Shown here: one piece after another, positions 1-8,184 of the stretch
How positions within the stretch are numbered: the stretch's first letter is position 1
Layout: every line of letters begins with the position of its first letter
Notes under the pieces: generated by a model
Told to the model about the DNA's origin: nothing
What the model saw: the letters and a program-made list of their open reading frames with translations, nothing else
The model's database searches: none
Assembly (NCBI GenBank): GCA_964555235.1
Contig: CAZKRU010000040.1
Location: 1 to 39,783, forward strand
DNA length: 39,783 nt
Origin: CAZKRU01 sp964555235
Lineage (GTDB): Bacteria > Verrucomicrobiota > Verrucomicrobiia > Methylacidiphilales > CAMAQI01
Direction of reading: 5' to 3'
Position numbers and translations under genes: made by a program

Positions 1-2403
1 AATCAGATCTGGCCGACGGAAATGGGTTTTTACAATAAAGTCGCGGGTAAGAAGCATCTCGGAGATATCATTCTTCGCTGCTATCAGTCCGCCGGTCATG
101 AAGCAACGGTCATTGCTCTGGATAAGCTCAAGGAAGTCGGTTTCACCGAGGCCACCCATGCGGGGGTTTCGATCGGAATTGATGACATGATCATTCCTCA
201 GGAAAAAGAGACGGTTATTGCGAAGGCTTATCAGTCGATCACCGTAGTTGAGAAGCAATACCGTTCCGGTGCGATCACCGACGGGGAGCGCTACAACAAA
301 GTCGTTGATATCTGGACGCAAGCGAACGATGAAATTTCAAACGTGATGAATCGCACGTTGGAATACAATCATGGGAAAGAAGAGTTTAATCCGCTCTTCC
401 TCATGGTCGATTCCGGTGCGCGAGGAAATCGTCAGCAGATTCGTCAGTTGTGCGGAATGCGCGGTTTGATGGCGAAGCCCTCCGGCGATATCATCGAACG
501 TCCGATTATTTCGAACTTCCGTGAAGGTTTGACGGTTCTCGAATATTTCATCAGTACGCACGGCGCCCGTAAGGGATTGGCCGATACGGCTCTCAAGACG
601 GCGGATTCCGGTTATATGACGCGTAAGCTCCATGACGTCTCCCAAGACGTGATCGTCGTTGAAGACGATTGTGGTACGGTCAATGGAATCTGGGTCAAGT
701 CGATCTACGAAGGTGACGAAGAGGTTGTTAAGCTGAATGATCGTATCGCGGGACGTGTCTCGTGTGACGACATTAATGACCCGGTTGGTCGTAAGGTCGT
801 GGTCAAGGCGAACGAAGTCATCGACGAAAAGAAGGCGGCGGACATCGTTCGGATCGGGATGGAGCGTGTAAAGATTCGCTCGGTGCTGACCTGCGAAACG
901 AAGCGCGGTATCTGTTCGTTGTGCTACGGAATTAATCTCGCAGCGAATCGTCTGGCGAAGCACGGGGAAGCGGTCGGAGTCATTGCGGCTCAATCGATCG
1001 GTGAACCGGGCACTCAGTTGACCATGCGTACGTTCCACATCGGTGGTACGGCGTCACAGGTCTTCAAGCAGCCTCAGATTCGTGCCCGTAACGACGGAAC
1101 GATCCAGTTCACGGATCTCCGAGTCGTGAAATCGCTCGAAGGAAATTACATTGTATTGAATAAGAACGGTTCCGTCAGCATCCACGGGGATGATGGACGC
1201 GAAATCGATCGTTACACGGTGGTGATCGGCTCGGTCATCTCGGTGGAAGAGGGTGGTAAGGTCAAGAAGGGCGAAGTCTTCGTCCAATGGGATCCTTACA
1301 ATGTTCCGATTCTCACGGAGAAGGGTGGAATGGTTGAATTCCACGACATCATTGAGGGAGTCACGATGAAGCGTGAGCTCGATGAAGATACCAAGCAGGT
1401 CGGAACCGTGATCATCGAACACAAAGAAGATTTGCATCCGCAGATTGTTATTCGTGACGAGAAGAAGGAGATCATTGCTTCCTACAGTATCCCGGCCGGG
1501 GCTCACGTCGAAGTGAAGCCTGGAACGAAGATCCAAGCGGGTCAGCGTTTGGCGAAGACGCCTCGAAAGGTCTCCAAGACGAAGGACATCACGGGAGGTC
1601 TTCCTCGCGTGGCAGAACTCTTCGAAGCACGGAAACCGAAGGACGCGGCGGAAATCGCCCGAATCGACGGTGTGGTGGATATCGCGGGAATCGTTCGCGG
1701 CAAGAAGCGTCTCATCGTCAAGGATTCACAAACCGGCACGGAAGAAGAACATCTCATTCCGCTCTCGAAGCATCTCATCGTCTACAAGGGCGATTATGTG
1801 CGTAAGGGACAGCAGTTGACTGAAGGACCGGTGGTCCCGCATGAAATTCTCGAAGTCTGTGGACCTCAAGAGTTGCAGGAGTACCTGGTCAATGAAGTTC
1901 AAGAAGTTTACCGTCTGCAGGGCGTTGAAATCAATGATAAGCACATTGAAATCATCATCCGTCAGATGCTCCGCAAGGTGAAGATCTTGGAGCCGGGCGA
2001 CACGAGCTTCCTCTGGGGCGATCAAATCGACCGTCTCCTCTTCGAAGAAGAGAATCGCGAAATCGAAGCCAAGGGTGGAAAGCCTGCGGAAGCGGTTCCG
2101 GTTCTTCTCGGAATCACCAAGGCCTCACTCGAAACCGAAAGCTTTATTTCGGCGGCGAGCTTCCAAGATACGACTCGTATCCTCACGGATGCGGCGACCT
2201 TGGGCAAGGTGGACAACCTTCGCGGCTTCAAGGAAAACATTATCATGGGTCATCTGATTCCTGCCGGAACCGGGTTCCACTCGAATCGTCTCTTCAAGCT
2301 CAAAGAGCTTGGCGAGCCCGTAGGCGAGCCTCTCATCCAAAATGAGAACAGCGAAGAAGAGCAAGCCGCTGCAGCATCGAAAGCTGCGTTGGCCGCACTC
2401 TAA
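1..2403 (+). CDS. rpoC: RNA polymerase beta' subunit, 3' part (5' end outside window)
   Basis: C-terminal 800 residues of the catalytic beta' subunit of RNA polymerase. The frame is open from base 1, so the gene is cut by the window edge and the NADFDGD active-site loop lies outside. Visible parts: bridge helix around ARKGLADTALKTADSGY (about 565-625); the second zinc site with Cys codons at 670, 892, 913 and 922, spaced C-X73-C-X6-C-X2-C as in the family; and the trigger-loop region with GEPGTQLTMRTFHIGG (about 1003-1050). The C-terminal tail is Glu/Ala-rich. A strong terminator follows directly, so the gene closes its operon here, with no ribosomal protein gene downstream. Identification is secure. 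Confidence 0.98.
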   Translation, partial: NQIWPTEMGFYNKVAGKKHLGDIILRCYQSAGHEATVIALDKLKEVGFTEATHAGVSIGIDDMIIPQEKETVIAKAYQSITVVEKQYRSGAITDGERYNKVVDIWTQANDEISNVMNRTLEYNHGKEEFNPLFLMVDSGARGNRQQIRQLCGMRGLMAKPSGDIIERPIISNFREGLTVLEYFISTHGARKGLADTALKTADSGYMTRKLHDVSQDVIVVEDDCGTVNGIWVKSIYEGDEEVVKLNDRIAGRVSCDDINDPVGRKVVVKANEVIDEKKAADIVRIGMERVKIRSVLTCETKRGICSLCYGINLAANRLAKHGEAVGVIAAQSIGEPGTQLTMRTFHIGGTASQVFKQPQIRARNDGTIQFTDLRVVKSLEGNYIVLNKNGSVSIHGDDGREIDRYTVVIGSVISVEEGGKVKKGEVFVQWDPYNVPILTEKGGMVEFHDIIEGVTMKRELDEDTKQVGTVIIEHKEDLHPQIVIRDEKKEIIASYSIPAGAHVEVKPGTKIQAGQRLAKTPRKVSKTKDITGGLPRVAELFEARKPKDAAEIARIDGVVDIAGIVRGKKRLIVKDSQTGTEEEHLIPLSKHLIVYKGDYVRKGQQLTEGPVVPHEILEVCGPQELQEYLVNEVQEVYRLQGVEINDKHIEIIIRQMLRKVKILEPGDTSFLWGDQIDRLLFEEENREIEAKGGKPAEAVPVLLGITKASLETESFISAASFQDTTRILTDAATLGKVDNLRGFKENIIMGHLIPAGTGFHSNRLFKLKELGEPVGEPLIQNENSEEEQAAAASKAALAAL

Positions 2404-2421
2404 TCGATCCAACATTAACTT

Positions 2422-2460
2422 AAAAAAGGCGCAGGGGGATTTTCCTTCTGCGCCTTTTTG
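2422..2460 (+). terminator. Rho-independent terminator of rpoC
   Basis: A GGCGCAG/CTGCGCC stem (2428-2434 with 2448-2454) closes a 13-nt loop and is followed by TTTTT. An A-run precedes the stem, so it could also stop transcription arriving from the minus strand. It lies 20 bases after the rpoC stop. Confidence 0.9.
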
Positions 2461-2486
2461 TTGCTGTGAATATGGAGAGGGTCAGT

Positions 2487-3317
2487 TCAGATTTTAAGAA
2501 GTCGTCGAAGGTTTTGGACGCTCTGTTGCTGGGTTTTGAAAAAATCGGTTAATCGAGGGGAGTTAAACTCGCGGCTTTGCTCGAGGATGACCAGGCCACT
2601 CCAGTTTCGTTGGGTCAGAAGCTCTGCCCAGCGATGATAGTCGATGTCGCCTTCACCGAAGATGGGGCAAAAGAGACCTCCGATGGATTGACGGATGTGA
2701 AAGGAAACGATTCGGGAGAAGGTCATTTCCAAAAGATTAAACATCGCCAGTTCGCTGTTGCCTGAACCACGATAGGACCAATGGGTGTCGAAGCAGATTT
2801 TAACCAGACTGGGATTTGTATGTTGAATCATGTGCAGGACTTCCCGTGCGCCGCTCCTGAATTCGGGGTCATGCCAGTGATAGGCGAGCTGCATTCCTTC
2901 TTGGTTGAGTTCTTCCGCGAATTTCTGAAATGCCTCCGATTGGGTTTTTAATTGATCATCCGTTTTTTCCTCGGGGCTATTCCATTTGATCGGATTGGGG
3001 TTGGAGACAATGAGGGAAGCTCCGAGGGATTGAGCGCGTCGGACGGCCTTCATGAATTCGGGGAGGGTTTCGCGCCAGTTCGCCTGATGGAAATCTCCAC
3101 CGACATAGGCGGAGGGCATTGATAGATGGTGACGTTGAAGGGTCTCCTTCAACTCGGTTGCTTGGGCGTCGTCGTCGGTCAATCCCTCCCAAATCTGACA
3201 TCCGGAGCTGGAGTAGTGTTGTAGCGTTTCATCGAGAACCGCCCAGAGTCCTCCGGGTTGATCTTTGAAGTGTTGAAACGCGGGCCAGTGTTGAGTGCCG
3301 ATTTGGATTTTATTCAT
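2487..3317 (-). CDS. Sugar phosphate isomerase/epimerase-like TIM-barrel protein
   Basis: 276 residues with the layout of the xylose isomerase-like TIM-barrel (AP endonuclease 2) superfamily. Visible markers are QIWEGL near residue 43 (an acidic residue after beta strand 2), a central LAYHWHDPEF, CFDTHW near residue 178 (the usual metal-binding Asp/His strand), and FGEGDIDYHRWAELL followed by LVILEQS near the C terminus. Members isomerise or epimerise ketoses or inositol derivatives; the exact substrate cannot be read from sequence. The start lies 4 bases after the stop of the upstream Gfo/Idh oxidoreductase gene, so the two are almost certainly cotranscribed and act in the same sugar pathway. 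Confidence 0.85.
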   Translation of the reverse strand: MNKIQIGTQHWPAFQHFKDQPGGLWAVLDETLQHYSSSGCQIWEGLTDDDAQATELKETLQRHHLSMPSAYVGGDFHQANWRETLPEFMKAVRRAQSLGASLIVSNPNPIKWNSPEEKTDDQLKTQSEAFQKFAEELNQEGMQLAYHWHDPEFRSGAREVLHMIQHTNPSLVKICFDTHWSYRGSGNSELAMFNLLEMTFSRIVSFHIRQSIGGLFCPIFGEGDIDYHRWAELLTQRNWSGLVILEQSREFNSPRLTDFFKTQQQSVQNLRRLLKI

Positions 3318-3321
3318 AAGT

Positions 3322-4404
3322 TTACGAGTGGAGGTGGATGGTGTTCGGGGTTTGGGTGGTTGCGGTTCGGTAAATGGCGTGAAGGGTATCTAAAAGACTG
3401 GCCGCGTATCGCCCGGAGATACAGGAGGCCGGTTTTCCTTCAAGAAGGGCGGCAAGCGAGTGAAGCGGGCGGTCATGGCAGCTCAGGCCGTCATCCGCAA
3501 TCTGGTCTTCATTGAGGATCGGCTTTCCCGCTTCGGTTTCATGAAAGTGTCGGATCGATGAGCCATTCCAATCGATCCAATCCCATTCCAGAGCGCCACG
3601 CTCTCCTTCGATCTGCATGACATTACCGGTGGCTCCATATGCGGCGCTGGATCGTTCGTAGGCGAGTGGGATGGTGCTTCCGTTCCGAAGATGGAAACGA
3701 AGGGTTGCGGTGGCTTGATGTTCGACATCGCACTTTACATTTTCAGGAAGGGGAAGTCCTTGCTGCGGGGCTCCGATCCAAGCCGTGTCAATCGTGATGG
3801 CGACGGGTTGAAAGACTTCTGATAAGACGGCAAGATCGTAGCAACCCCAATCCATAAGAACTCCTCCGCCTGCCTTGGAACGATCGAGAAACCAACGGGA
3901 GTTGGGCTGGTATTCAATTCCGGGGCGACCGTTCGAAGTCCGGACTTGCCAGCGGATTCGAAGGGAGTTTCCGAGTTGAGAGAGGCGCTTGCGGACTTCG
4001 CGGGTGATCGGGCGAGAGGAGAATCGAGAGCTGCAGCAGTGAAGGTGGAGTCCGAGAGTGGCCGCGAGATCGGCCATCAAGCGAGCCTCCGTTGGATTGA
4101 TGGCGAGCGGTTTTTCGCAGAGGACATGACGACCGGATTTCAATGCGGCAATGGTTTGTGTCGAGTGAAGCCACGGAGGGGTGGCAATAATAACGACCTC
4201 ATTTTTTTCAGGGATCGGAGCGAGAAGTTCTTCCATGGATGTGAAGAGCTCTGCTTCCGGAAATTCCTGAGCAAATGATTCCCGGGTGGTCTGATTGGGG
4301 TCAGCGACTTTGAGCGCTGGTGGAGGATTTAATTTGCGAGCGGCTTCGGCGTGTTTCCGGGCAATCGCTCCCGCCCCGATGATCAGTAGTTTTGAGAGAT
4401 TCAT
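3322..4404 (-). CDS. Gfo/Idh/MocA-family NAD(P)-dependent oxidoreductase
   Basis: 360 residues. The N-terminal Rossmann fold begins LLIIGAGAIARKH (residues 6-18), then VVIIATPPWLHS (about 70-81) and the family CEKP motif with Lys98, which usually takes part in catalysis. The C-terminal half has the expected substrate domain with GGGVLMDWGCYDLAVL, where the GCYD His/Asp-type position lines the active site. Such enzymes oxidise or reduce ring hydroxyls of sugars or inositols using a nicotinamide cofactor. It is the first gene of a two-gene unit with the TIM-barrel isomerase and is divergent from an AraC-type regulator across a 79-base gap, which suggests substrate-responsive control. The substrate is unknown. 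Confidence 0.9.
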   Translation of the reverse strand: MNLSKLLIIGAGAIARKHAEAARKLNPPPALKVADPNQTTRESFAQEFPEAELFTSMEELLAPIPEKNEVVIIATPPWLHSTQTIAALKSGRHVLCEKPLAINPTEARLMADLAATLGLHLHCCSSRFSSRPITREVRKRLSQLGNSLRIRWQVRTSNGRPGIEYQPNSRWFLDRSKAGGGVLMDWGCYDLAVLSEVFQPVAITIDTAWIGAPQQGLPLPENVKCDVEHQATATLRFHLRNGSTIPLAYERSSAAYGATGNVMQIEGERGALEWDWIDWNGSSIRHFHETEAGKPILNEDQIADDGLSCHDRPLHSLAALLEGKPASCISGRYAASLLDTLHAIYRTATTQTPNTIHLHS

Positions 4405-4407
4405 GTG

Positions 4408-4490
4408 TTAGTAATAAATGAGCAGAGTATGAAATGAGTACAATCTCGACATCTTGTTGAAAATGAGCATTTATAGGACATAAATGAGCA
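4408..4490. promoter_or_regulatory. Divergent promoter region with repeated T[TG]AG[CT]A motifs (candidate AraC-type operators)
   Basis: The 79-base gap between the oxidoreductase and the AraC-type regulator holds AAATGAGCA at 4416, 4461 and 4482 and AAATGAGTA at 4432, plus a related TTAGTA at 4408. The last two full copies are 21 bases apart, the two-turn spacing typical of AraC-family half-sites, and the last overlaps the regulator's own ATG. AGGAC at 4474-4478 is the likely ribosome binding site of the regulator. Operator function is inferred from repetition and position. Confidence 0.5.
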
Positions 4491-5269
4491 AGTATTATGA
4501 AGACCTTCAATTGATCTCAGGGGGAGAGGTACCCCGATGTCGGATTCAGATTCAACGGGATTTTGGAGAGACGGTTGTGATTAATTATTTATGGCGAGGG
4601 AAAATTCATTTTGCAGCGTCGGGAGAAAAATCGACCATACTTGAAGGGCCGATGGCGTATTGGACACTTCCTCGGACTTTTTATATTTATGGGGATTTAC
4701 CGAAGGAAGAATGGCATCAGCTTTGGGTTCTCGCCCGCGGGCCGCGATTAAAGCGAATGATGGCTGGCGGTTTAATTCCGTCGACTTCACATCCCTGGGT
4801 GCGACCACCTGAGCCAGAGCTGTATTTGGAGAAAATGCAAACGTTGATTCGATGGGTGCGTCGCGGTCGCGTTTCAGATCAGTCGCGGAAGGCGGCATTA
4901 TTTGAGCAGCTTTTTGTCGAACTCACTGGAGAAGTCGAAGAAGAGAAGGATGGGGCGGATTCGCGAAGACGTGTGGATCGTTTAAGTGATCGAATCGCCG
5001 CAGCGCCTGAAAAAGAGTGGAATTTTCGAACGGAGGCCAAGAGCGCGGGGATTTCCTACGATCATTTAAGACGGCTCTTTAAAGAGCGAACCGGCGCAGG
5101 TCCCTTGGAGTACTTGTTGGATTGTCGAATGAGAAAAGCGGCAGAGCTTCTCCGGTCGGGAGTCGCTTCCGTGAAAGAGGCCGCTTACCGTTCCGGATTT
5201 AGGGATCCGCATCATTTGGGGAGAGTCATGAGATCCCGATGGTCGATTTCACCTTCGAGTTTAAGCTGA
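4484..5269 (+). CDS. AraC-family transcriptional regulator
   Basis: 261 residues. The C-terminal ~100 residues carry two helix-turn-helix motifs: EAKSAGISYDHLRRLFKERTG (first HTH, about 186-207) and VKEAAYRSGFRDPHHLGRVM (second, about 231-250), ending in SISPSSL, a variant of the family GxSPxxYR end. The N-terminal half, with YLWRGKIHF and LEGPMAYWTLP, resembles a small cupin-like ligand-binding domain. It is divergent from the sugar oxidoreductase/isomerase pair and probably controls it, and itself, through the repeated motif in the gap. The effector is not identifiable; it could be a sugar acid or other carbohydrate. Confidence 0.9.
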   Translation: MSKYYEDLQLISGGEVPRCRIQIQRDFGETVVINYLWRGKIHFAASGEKSTILEGPMAYWTLPRTFYIYGDLPKEEWHQLWVLARGPRLKRMMAGGLIPSTSHPWVRPPEPELYLEKMQTLIRWVRRGRVSDQSRKAALFEQLFVELTGEVEEEKDGADSRRRVDRLSDRIAAAPEKEWNFRTEAKSAGISYDHLRRLFKERTGAGPLEYLLDCRMRKAAELLRSGVASVKEAAYRSGFRDPHHLGRVMRSRWSISPSSLS

Positions 5270-5284
5270 ATTTTGGATTTTTTT

Positions 5285-5352
5285 TCGCGCAGAGTTCGCT
5301 GAGAACGCAGAGGTTTTTAAATTTCTCGACCTCCCCTGCGAACTCTGCGCGA
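5285..5352. repeat. Inverted repeat with CGCAGAG-type arms, possible bidirectional terminator
   Basis: The 15-base arm TCGCGCAGAGTTCGC (5285-5299) is matched exactly in reverse complement at 5338-5352, with a 38-base loop that contains a further CGCAGAG copy. It lies between the regulator (plus strand) and tRNA-Tyr (minus strand), where a bidirectional terminator would fit. There is no strong T-run. Confidence 0.6.
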
Positions 5353-5392
5353 GGACGGATGGCGGATTTGAGCGCTCCTTTGAGAGGGAAAA

Positions 5393-5478
5393 TGGTGGGC
5401 AGAATAGGATTCGAACCTATGAAGGCGTAAGCCAGTAGATTTACAGTCTACCCCGTTTGGCCACTCCGGAATCTGCCC
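5393..5478 (-). tRNA. tRNA-Tyr (anticodon GTA)
   Basis: On the minus strand the RNA begins GGGCAGA at 5478 and ends TCTGCCC-A-CCA at 5393, giving a perfect 7-bp acceptor stem with an encoded CCA. The anticodon arm is TAGACTGTAAATCTA with anticodon GTA. The T arm is ATAGGTTCGAATCCTAT. A long variable arm makes it a type II tRNA, as expected for bacterial tRNA-Tyr. It stands alone, without neighbouring tRNAs. Confidence 0.95.
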
Positions 5479-5600
5479 GTGGGGGGACATTTCTACAGGT
5501 GTCCTTGAATCGCGCAAGAGGAAAATTCAAAATGCCGCCGCCGCGGAAGTTTAAGAGCCAATCAAATCCTGCTTGGCGTGATTCAATTCTTGGAGTATGA

Positions 5601-6050
5601 TTGATAACAATCACTATGAAAGCTTACCTCTCTCGGAAACGAAGCCGCGGTTTTTCGTTGATTGAAATCATGTTGGTGCTTGGGATTATTTCGGTTCTCG
5701 TTGGTGCAGCCATCGGGCTTTTGAAGGGAAATGTTGAGGAGGCTCGAATTCTCCGTGCAGAGGCAGATATCGGATCCATTGTAACGCAGCTCAAGACTTA
5801 TGAGATGATGAATCTTAATGTGCCGACACAGGATCAGGGTTTGGAAGCTTTGGTGAAAGAACCGACATCCGAGCCCAAGCCCCGTCGTTGGCGCCAACTT
5901 CTCGAAAAGGTGCCCGATGATCCTTGGGGAAATAAATATCAGTATCGTTATCCCGGGAAAATGAATTCTCAAGCATTTGATCTTTTTTCTCTCGGTCCGG
6001 ATCGGGTGGAGGGAAATGATGATGTTGGAAATTGGGAGCCGCATCGGTAG
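5601..6050 (+). CDS. gspG: Type II secretion-like major pseudopilin (GspG family)
   Basis: 149 residues. The type IV prepilin leader ends RSRG, followed by FSLIEIMLVLGIISVLV with Glu at +5 of the mature protein, which is the prepilin peptidase signature and hydrophobic assembly helix. The C-terminal part has the GspG features TQDQGLEALV, DPWGNKYQYRYPG, and FDLFSLGPD with D/GND residues that bind calcium in GspG proteins. The TTG start at 5601 has GGAG six bases upstream; the in-frame ATG at 5616 is the alternative. The following pseudopilin gene overlaps its stop. No other secretion genes are adjacent, so the pair may serve a secretion or pilus machine encoded elsewhere. Confidence 0.9.
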   Translation: MITITMKAYLSRKRSRGFSLIEIMLVLGIISVLVGAAIGLLKGNVEEARILRAEADIGSIVTQLKTYEMMNLNVPTQDQGLEALVKEPTSEPKPRRWRQLLEKVPDDPWGNKYQYRYPGKMNSQAFDLFSLGPDRVEGNDDVGNWEPHR

Positions 6051-6520
6051 TGATTCCGGTGAGTAACCGATCCAATTTTTTTCGGGCGTTCACGATTATT
6101 GAGGTGTTGATTGCTCTTTGTATTGTGAGTTTGATTTTCGGGGCGGTCATTCCTTCTATGAGCGATATCGTGGCAGAGAGATCGCTTTATAAGGCGATGA
6201 CGGATCTTGAGGAAGTGGCGCGTGCGGGCCGGAAATCTGCGTTAGAAAATCAAACCCCTTATGTCATTCGATTTGAGAGCGGAGGGGTTACGTTATCGGC
6301 AGTGACCAATCGTGAACCCCTTTACACGCGGCAATGGCCAGGAGGCGTACAGGCGATGATCCCGGGAACTAAGGCGAAGCTACCCGAAGAGTGGGTATTC
6401 CATGAAAATGGACTCTCGGCTCCGATTCGAATTCGATGGACTCGAGGCCAAGCGTGGCTCGAAACCGGTTTTCATCCGGTTACGGCGACAGCGGAGGATC
6501 CCGAGTACCGGATTCAGTAA
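6050..6520 (+). CDS. Prepilin-like protein (GspH-type minor pseudopilin)
   Basis: 156 residues from the GTG at 6050, which overlaps the last base of the gspG stop (TAGTG); GGGAG at 6034-6038 lies 11 bases upstream. The frame can extend to a TTG at 6032. The N terminus has RAFTIIEVLIALCIVSLIFGA, a prepilin leader and membrane helix with Glu+5. The rest (YKAMTDLEEVARAGRKSALENQTPYVIRF) resembles the beta-rich globular part of GspH/FimT minor pseudopilins. The exact minor pilin class is uncertain, but the pair is plainly coupled. Confidence 0.8.
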   Translation: MIPVSNRSNFFRAFTIIEVLIALCIVSLIFGAVIPSMSDIVAERSLYKAMTDLEEVARAGRKSALENQTPYVIRFESGGVTLSAVTNREPLYTRQWPGGVQAMIPGTKAKLPEEWVFHENGLSAPIRIRWTRGQAWLETGFHPVTATAEDPEYRIQ

Positions 6521-6534
6521 TCACTCGACTGCAT

Positions 6535-6808
6535 CTCTCACACAAAGCTTCAGCCCCCGTGCTCGTGGGGCAATGAGTGGAGATAACTTTTGAATCGTGA
6601 GCGGGTTCACCGCAGACCTTTCACCGCGACGACCCTGCCCGCAACGCTTCGCGTAGCGATGCGGGCGTGGCGCAAAGACGCAACGGAGGAGATTTGATTC
6701 CCAAATCCAAGAGGTTGGTGCGTTGAGGTCTTCGAGTCGTTGCGGTTCAAATCCGTTTTCACCCCCGGCTGAAAAGACTTTTCCTTTCGGAAGGGTTTTG
6801 TGTGAGAG
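6535..6808. repeat. Intergenic element bounded by CTCTCACACAAA inverted repeats
   Basis: The gap 6521-6834 has no credible gene. It is bounded by a perfect 12-base inverted repeat, CTCTCACACAAA (6535-6546) and TTTGTGTGAGAG (6797-6808). Its right end (6765-6806) matches 33071-33112 at 38 of 42 positions. Inside, at 6638-6665, is a 28-base imperfect palindrome beginning CCCGCAACGC that recurs near 15828. On the minus strand a CTTCC-GAAA-GGAAAAG hairpin at the right end could act as a weak terminator for the permease gene. This appears to be non-coding repetitive DNA. Confidence 0.6.
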
Positions 6809-6834
6809 AAGGACGGCTCTTCAAGTCGTAGGAT

Positions 6835-8172
6835 TTACTCGTAGCGCAGTGCTTGAAGGGGGCTGAGCTTGGAGGCGTACCAAGCGGGATAAAGGCCAGC
6901 AACAAATCCAACGATGAGTGCAAAACCGAAGCTGATGAGTACCGCGTCCAATTCGATGATCGGATTATTTTGGGAGGGGGCAAATGAGATGATGGCATGC
7001 GAGAGCCCCCAACCGACAAAGACTCCAAAAAATCCTCCAAGCGTCGCTAAAACCATGGCTTCAATCATGATTTGAATAAAAATATCAGTGGCGCGGGCTC
7101 CAACGGCACGGCGAATTCCAATTTCCCGAACCCGCTCGCTGATACTGGCGAGCATGGTATTGGCGATTCCAAGGCCTCCGACAAGAAGGCTGATTCCGGC
7201 AATCACGCCTCCGGTCAATTTCATCGCATAATTTTGATCCTGAATGGCGGAAAACCAGTCTTCCCGGGTTTGGATGCTGAAGTCGTGGATGCCACGGTGT
7301 GTGAGGAGCAGAATGTTTTGGATTTGTTCGATTGCTTCGCGAAATCGGCTGAGATCCTTGATTTGTACCGTAAGGTTGTTGAGTTTTCGATCGGGTCCCT
7401 GGTCGACGCCATTTTCAACCCGGGATGACTTAAAGACAAGTTCCATGGTGGAAAGGGGAATGACGACGGTTCGATTTTTTTGCGAGAACGGATCATGTTG
7501 GCTTTTTTTGCCACTTTTCTGCTGTTGAAGGGAATCGGATTTCCTCCCTTTGGGGATTCTTGAATCGCGTTGGTTTGTTTGAGTGGTATAAAGATCAAAA
7601 ACACCCACGATCTCAAAATATTCTCCATTAATTCGGATCGATTGTCCGACAGGATTGGTGGGAGGGTTTTCCCAAAGATCCTCGACGACTTTACGGCCGA
7701 TGACGCAAACGCGGTTGGAATACTCGATATCCAGCGGGGTAATAAAACGTCCATAGGCCATGACATGTTTTTCAATGTAATACATGTCCGGTTCAACTCC
7801 CAGTACGCGCGGTTTGCTGGATCGATTGGATTGGGTGAGCTTGGCTCCGGACAATTCCATTTCAGGCGAAACATATCGGACCTGGTCGGCATTTTGACGA
7901 AGGGCAACCGCATCCAAATAGGTGCGTCCCGGACTGAGTTCCTGCATCCCCTCTTGCGAGGGAGGAACGGGCGCATCGTTGATTCCGATTCGCTCCAAGC
8001 CCCCCACTTGTTGCAGGACTTCGCGACTGCCAACGATGGCTCCTGCGGTCAGCGCGAACATTGAGAGGAGTGATCCGACGCCGAGGATGATCCCGAACAT
8101 GGTCAGAAAGGATCGAAACTTGTGAAAATAAATTTCACGCAGCCCTTCCATGATTCCAGTGGTAAAGTTCAT
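6835..8172 (-). CDS. MacB-like ABC transporter permease (FtsX-type)
   Basis: 445 residues. The first membrane helix is near residues 20-45 (FLTMFGIILGVGSLLSMFAL), followed by a large extracytoplasmic MacB_PCD-like domain (about 50-310). Three C-terminal helices lie near 321-343, 370-392 and 410-432, with the FtsX hallmark ERVREIGIRRAVGA between the first two. The end is LSPLQALRYE. MacB-type permeases are mechanotransmitters that work with a cytoplasmic ATPase and often an adaptor for lipoprotein, peptide or drug export. No ATPase gene is adjacent, so the partner must be elsewhere. It starts 12 bases after the deacetylase gene, with which it is probably cotranscribed. The substrate is unknown. 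Confidence 0.9.
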   Translation of the reverse strand: MNFTTGIMEGLREIYFHKFRSFLTMFGIILGVGSLLSMFALTAGAIVGSREVLQQVGGLERIGINDAPVPPSQEGMQELSPGRTYLDAVALRQNADQVRYVSPEMELSGAKLTQSNRSSKPRVLGVEPDMYYIEKHVMAYGRFITPLDIEYSNRVCVIGRKVVEDLWENPPTNPVGQSIRINGEYFEIVGVFDLYTTQTNQRDSRIPKGRKSDSLQQQKSGKKSQHDPFSQKNRTVVIPLSTMELVFKSSRVENGVDQGPDRKLNNLTVQIKDLSRFREAIEQIQNILLLTHRGIHDFSIQTREDWFSAIQDQNYAMKLTGGVIAGISLLVGGLGIANTMLASISERVREIGIRRAVGARATDIFIQIMIEAMVLATLGGFFGVFVGWGLSHAIISFAPSQNNPIIELDAVLISFGFALIVGFVAGLYPAWYASKLSPLQALRYE

Positions 8173-8184
8173 CGAAGTGAAAAA

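Noticed and set aside
4408..4490. CRISPR-like repeats
   Set aside because: The units are only 9 bases with irregular spacing and no spacers; an operator array fits better.
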